Positions 60,917-64,000 of a stretch of DNA of 64,000 nt are shown here, in pieces (within the stretch, counting starts at the first letter, position 1; each line of letters starts with the position of its first letter). Source of the stretch: CAWDDA01 sp963813345 (GTDB lineage Bacteria > Acidobacteriota > Blastocatellia > RBC074). The notes under the pieces were generated by a model. It made no database searches. It saw nothing but the letters and a program-made list of their open reading frames with translations, and was not told the DNA's origin. The position numbers and the translations under genes are program-made. The DNA lies in the NCBI GenBank assembly GCA_963813345.1, contig CAWEYR010000004.1, positions 124,001-188,000 on the forward strand, given 5' to 3'.

Positions 60917-62273
60917 ATGAAGACTGCCGCCGCCCTCTTGATTGCACTCACACTGATTCCGCAACAGGTTCAACTTCCTTCCAAAGCCAAACCCGCAGAT
61001 TGAAAAGATCGTAGCTGAAATCTCAGCGGAGAATATCGAGAAGATTGTCCGCAAGCTGGTCTCATTCGGGACACGGCATACGCTTTCGGATCAGGAGAGT
61101 CCAACACGCGGGATTGGCGCTGCGCGGCGTTGGATCAAAGAAGAGCTTGATCGCTATAGCCGCGAGTCTGGAGGCCGTCTCCTGGTCACCGAAGACGAGT
61201 TCATTCAGCCTGCCACGCAGCGAGTGCCGAGGGAAGTAAAGCTGGTCAACGTTGTCGCTACGCTGCCCGGAATTCAGGCCGAAGCGCGCGACCGTGTCTA
61301 CGTGGTAAGCGGCCACTACGACTCGATATGCTCACCACAAAGCGACGTGAACTGTGATGCTCCCGGTGCGAATGATGACGCATCGGGCACCGCAGCCGTG
61401 ATGGAGATGGCTCGAATCATGTCGAAGTACGAGTTCGATGCGACCATCGTCTTTATGGCGGTTCCGGGTGAAGAACAGGGGTTGCTCGGCGCACGTCACT
61501 GGGCAGAAGCGGCAAAGACGAAGAATATGAACATCGGTGCGATGTTCACGAATGACATTATCGGGAACACCCTGGGTGGAAATGGCGTGAGAGATAATAG
61601 AAGGGTGAGAGTCTTTTCAGAAGGTGTTTCCTCAGCCGAGACAGAGGCTGAAGCTCGACAGCGACAGGGAGTAGGTGGCGAGAACGATAGTACCTCGAGA
61701 CAACTTGCGCGGTTTATCAAAGAGACAGGGGAGCGTTACGTGAACAATTTCGAAGTGACGCTTGTCTTCCGGCGGGACCGCTATGGCCGCGGCGGTGATC
61801 ACATTCCGTTTCTCGAGCGAGGCTGGCCTGCTGTCCGCTTCACCGAGCCGAACGAAGCATTCTCGCGCCAGCACCAGCGCATTCGTGAAGAGAATGGAAT
61901 CAAGTACGGCGATGTGCCGGAAATGGTAGACTTTCCTTACGTCGCCCAGGTAGCCAGAGTAAATGCGGCTTCGCTCGCCAGCCTGGCTCTTGCGCCCGCG
62001 TCACCTTCAACAGTCAGGTTCCGAAGCGCACGTCAGGAATACGATACCCTGATCACGTGGGAAAAGAATAAGGAGCCGGACACAAATGGTTACCGCATTG
62101 TCTGGCGCGATACGTGGCAGCCCTTCTGGACAAGGTCGATCGAGGTGGGAAACGTGACTGAATATGTGATGAAAGGTCTTTCGAAAGATGACTATTTTTT
62201 TGCGGTGCAAGCAATTGATCGCGATGGCAATGCCAGTGTTCCATCCTTTCCGCGCGCGCCAATGAGGCAGTGA
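60917..62273 (+). CDS. Secreted M28-family metallopeptidase with C-terminal FN3-like domain (frameshifted)
   Basis: About 451 residues after correction. Signal peptide (TAAALLIALTLIPQQ) then, after removal of one base near 60997, AKPQIEKIVAEISAENIEKIV. The zinc ligands: VVSGHYDSIC (His), GANDDASGTAA (Asp), PGEEQGLLGARHW (Glu catalytic and binding), TNDIIGN (Asp), GDHIPFLERGW (His). The last roughly 90 residues (VRFRSARQEYDTLITWEKNKEPDTNGYRIV...) form an FN3-like domain. Likely an aminopeptidase acting outside the cell. Confidence 0.9.
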
Positions 62274-62274
62274 C

Positions 62275-62958
62275 ATGAAATCTGTTCTCCTGATCGCAAT
62301 TCTTTTCCTGGTAGTGACCGAGAGCTCTGCAGCGACGCAGAATCCTCAGAGCCGCAAGCAGCGGCCAGCGAAGAATCCCCCTCAATACCCGAACATCATT
62401 ACGCCAACTCCTGAAGACAAAGCCAACACGCCAAAAACCGACGTGCCAACTGAAGCCGCGTCTCCGATTGCTACTCCGGAGTTTGTGCGAGCTCTCGAAG
62501 CATTGAACGGGGAGCTCAAACAACTGGTGCAGGAAATCCGCGCGATGAATGTGCGTCAGCAGGCACAACTCGACATGCTCAAACTGACGCGCGCTGACGG
62601 ACTTCTTGCAAACTACGAACGCGAGCTTAAGGCGGTAACCGAACAGACGACCCGTCTCGACAATGAAGAACTGGCTGTCACGGAATCGCTCAAGCCGGAT
62701 GCGCTCGTTGCACGTGTGAACCAGCTTGGGACGCTCGATCGTGATGCGACTATGCGGCGCATGAAGAGCGATTTCGAGGCACGACTGCTTGCTATTCAAA
62801 CGGAAAAGGCGCGTTTGCAGCCCCAGGAGGCCGAACTCCGCCAAATAGTTGAGGCCTTGAGATCATCAAATGAGGATACTGAACGGCGTCTGATTCTGGT
62901 CGAAGAGGCGCTCCGGCAGCTCTCGACTCCACGCCCGCCTGAAGAAAAGAAACCCTGA
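62275..62958 (+). CDS. Secreted coiled-coil protein of unknown function
   Basis: A 227-residue protein: signal peptide (SVLLIAILFLVVTESSA), a Pro/Thr-rich low-complexity stretch (about 22-65), then two long helices with heptad character (FVRALEALNGELKQLVQEIRAMNVRQQAQLDML and MRRMKSDFEARLLAIQTEKARLQPQEAELRQIVEAL). No family recognised. It begins one base after the M28 stop, so it is part of the same transcript; a periplasmic partner or chaperone is an inference. Confidence 0.75.
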   Translation: MKSVLLIAILFLVVTESSAATQNPQSRKQRPAKNPPQYPNIITPTPEDKANTPKTDVPTEAASPIATPEFVRALEALNGELKQLVQEIRAMNVRQQAQLDMLKLTRADGLLANYERELKAVTEQTTRLDNEELAVTESLKPDALVARVNQLGTLDRDATMRRMKSDFEARLLAIQTEKARLQPQEAELRQIVEALRSSNEDTERRLILVEEALRQLSTPRPPEEKKP

Positions 62959-63000
62959 TTTGACGCAGAAGCTGCAGGAAGGTGAGAATGGCGATGAGAA

Positions 63001-63164
63001 CTGAGTGCTGAGTGCTGAGTGCTGAGTGCTGAGTATGGGGTTTGAGTTCAAGCTTTAGCTTGTGGTTGCATTCTGAGGCCTTGTTGATCTGCGGAATGCA
63101 ACCACAAGCTAAAGCTTGAACTCAAACCCCATACTCAGCACTCAGCACTCAGCACTCAGCACCC
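63001..63164. repeat. Family B best-preserved element (GTGCTGA heptamers)
   Basis: ctgagtgctgagtgctgagt, then tatggggtttgagttcaagc, tttagcttgtggttgcattc, a loop of about 21 bases, and exact complements on the other side, followed by actcagcactcagcactcag. The core arms pair over about 40 bp and the heptamer flanks extend the stem to roughly 70 bp. Confidence 0.93.
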
Positions 63165-63198
63165 ATTTCGTTTCGCCCCATCTTGAGGAGGCACACCC

Positions 63199-64000
63199 TT
63201 GAAGAAAAGTAACAACATACGACGACGGGAGTTTCTGAAAGGCTCCGCGGTAACGGGAATCGCCGCGCCAGCCTTTCTTCGTGGCAGCGCGAGCGCGCTG
63301 CAAGCTCAGCTTCCACTCGTAGTTTCGAGTGCCAATGTAAGCCGTTCTCCTGACGGCCAGGTGTTCCAGGGCGGGATAGCGTGTGTAACGCGCGCCATGG
63401 AGATGGTCAAAAGCGGTCGCGATACGCTCGAATCAGTTGTCGCGGGTGTCAATATTGTCGAGAATGATCCGCGAGACAACTCAGTCGGATACGGTGGTCT
63501 TCCCAATGAGGAAGGCGAAGTCGAGCTTGATGCCTCAGTAATGCACGGACCGTCCCGGCGTGCAGGCGCTGTAGCGAGCCTCAAGTACATCAAGAATCCT
63601 TCCAATGTTGCGAAGCTGGTTCTTGAGAGAACCGATCACATTCTTCTTGTCGGTGAAGGTGCGTTGCGTTTTGCGGTCAAGCACGGATTCAAGAAGGAAG
63701 ACCTGCTGACTGAGGAGTCGCGAAAAGTGTGGCTGCAGTGGCGGGAGGAGATGAGCGGCAAGGACGCCTGGGGCCCAAGTTCTGACCACCCGAAGCCGAA
63801 TCCTCAAAAGCCGGTTACCAGACGCGAAAGTTCGCCGGACGAGATTGCCTTCCGCGAGTGGGCTTCTCGAATTATCAGTGAACGTCCTACAGGCACGATC
63901 AATTGTCTGGCGATCAACGCGAGTGGAGATATCTCCGGAGTGACGACAACCTCAGGACTCGCCTGGAAAATACCGGGCCGCGTCGGCGACTCGCCGCTGA
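63199..64000 (+). CDS. Glycosylasparaginase / isoaspartyl-peptidase-family Ntn hydrolase (partial)
   Basis: N-terminal 267 residues of an aspartylglucosaminidase-family enzyme, cut by the right edge. Tat motif RRREFLKGS at the start, then the alpha chain (GGIACVTRAMEMVKSGRDTLESVVAGV, DNSVGYGGLPNEEGEVELDASVMHG). The autoprocessing site is visible: PTGTINCLAINASGDISGVTTTSGLAWKIPGRVGDSPL; Thr233 is the predicted nucleophile exposed by self-cleavage. TTG start with AGGAGG. Confidence 0.92.
   Translation, partial: MKKSNNIRRREFLKGSAVTGIAAPAFLRGSASALQAQLPLVVSSANVSRSPDGQVFQGGIACVTRAMEMVKSGRDTLESVVAGVNIVENDPRDNSVGYGGLPNEEGEVELDASVMHGPSRRAGAVASLKYIKNPSNVAKLVLERTDHILLVGEGALRFAVKHGFKKEDLLTEESRKVWLQWREEMSGKDAWGPSSDHPKPNPQKPVTRRESSPDEIAFREWASRIISERPTGTINCLAINASGDISGVTTTSGLAWKIPGRVGDSPL

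Noticed and set aside
63001..63164. CRISPR array (regular short repeats)
   Set aside because: Repeats are seven bases, directly tandem, without spacers, and no cas gene is present.

Overview
The window looks like a chromosomal segment of an Acidobacteriota genome, most likely from the Blastocatellia side. The signs are a GWxTD-domain secreted protein, two large Ser/Thr-kinase/TPR fusions, a type III glutamine synthetase behind a sigma-54 promoter, twin-arginine Gfo/Idh/MocA and asparaginase-family enzymes, an ECF sigma/anti-sigma pair, and mid-range GC. This placement is inferred from gene content only. I see no rRNA, tRNA, CRISPR array, transposase or phage gene.

Layout. 1-2.3 kb: 5' part of a fused E1/E2 2-oxoglutarate dehydrogenase (Kgd/OdhA type), leaving the window on the left. 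2.5-10.7 kb: a GT-C-like membrane protein, a lipoprotein of the cyclase/formamidase family, an NTF2-like protein, a cupin, kinase/TPR protein 1, MgtE, and a di-haem cytochrome c peroxidase. 10.9-16.8 kb: murJ and argF (overlapping), a Gfo/Idh/MocA oxidoreductase, lnt. 17-24.9 kb: GWxTD protein, endonuclease V, SlyD-like PPIase, an esterase, AlkD, DinB and an SDR. 24.5-34.4 kb, minus strand: an S8 protease, then ferredoxin, lipA, gltS, a DAACS carrier, lipB, E2 and lpd. 34.5-37.8 kb: purK/purE, then a GntR(YtrA)/SPFH pair. 37.9-46.7 kb: lamin-tail protein, NHL protein, larE, glutamate dehydrogenase, a porin/PKD/OmpA-like protein and an alpha/beta hydrolase. 46.8-51 kb: a small metallothionein-like gene, a NifA-like activator and GSIII. 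51.3-64 kb: a PhoPQ-related hydrolase, kinase/TPR protein 2, a beta-CASP metallo-beta-lactamase, a BamA/TamA-like barrel, ECF sigma and zf-HC2 anti-sigma, an M28 peptidase, a coiled-coil protein and a truncated glycosylasparaginase.

How the genes connect. One theme is 2-oxoglutarate/glutamate: fused OGDH E1, a separate E2 and E3, lipoate synthesis (lipA, lipB), two glutamate/dicarboxylate carriers, glutamate dehydrogenase, and glutamine synthetase III with an adjacent sigma-54 activator. The other theme is envelope biogenesis: lnt, murJ, BamA-like barrel, OmpA-like porin.

Two things run through the whole window. First, intergenic regions hold at least five families of inverted-repeat elements. 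The most striking is a long hairpin flanked by tandem heptanucleotides on both arms; copies sit at gene ends and sometimes supply stop codons or C-terminal codons. Second, at least 13 otherwise well-conserved genes are interrupted by single-base frameshifts, mostly apparent +1 insertions outside homopolymers. That pattern points to uncorrected insertion-type sequencing error rather than gene decay, so I annotate these genes over their full reconstructed span.
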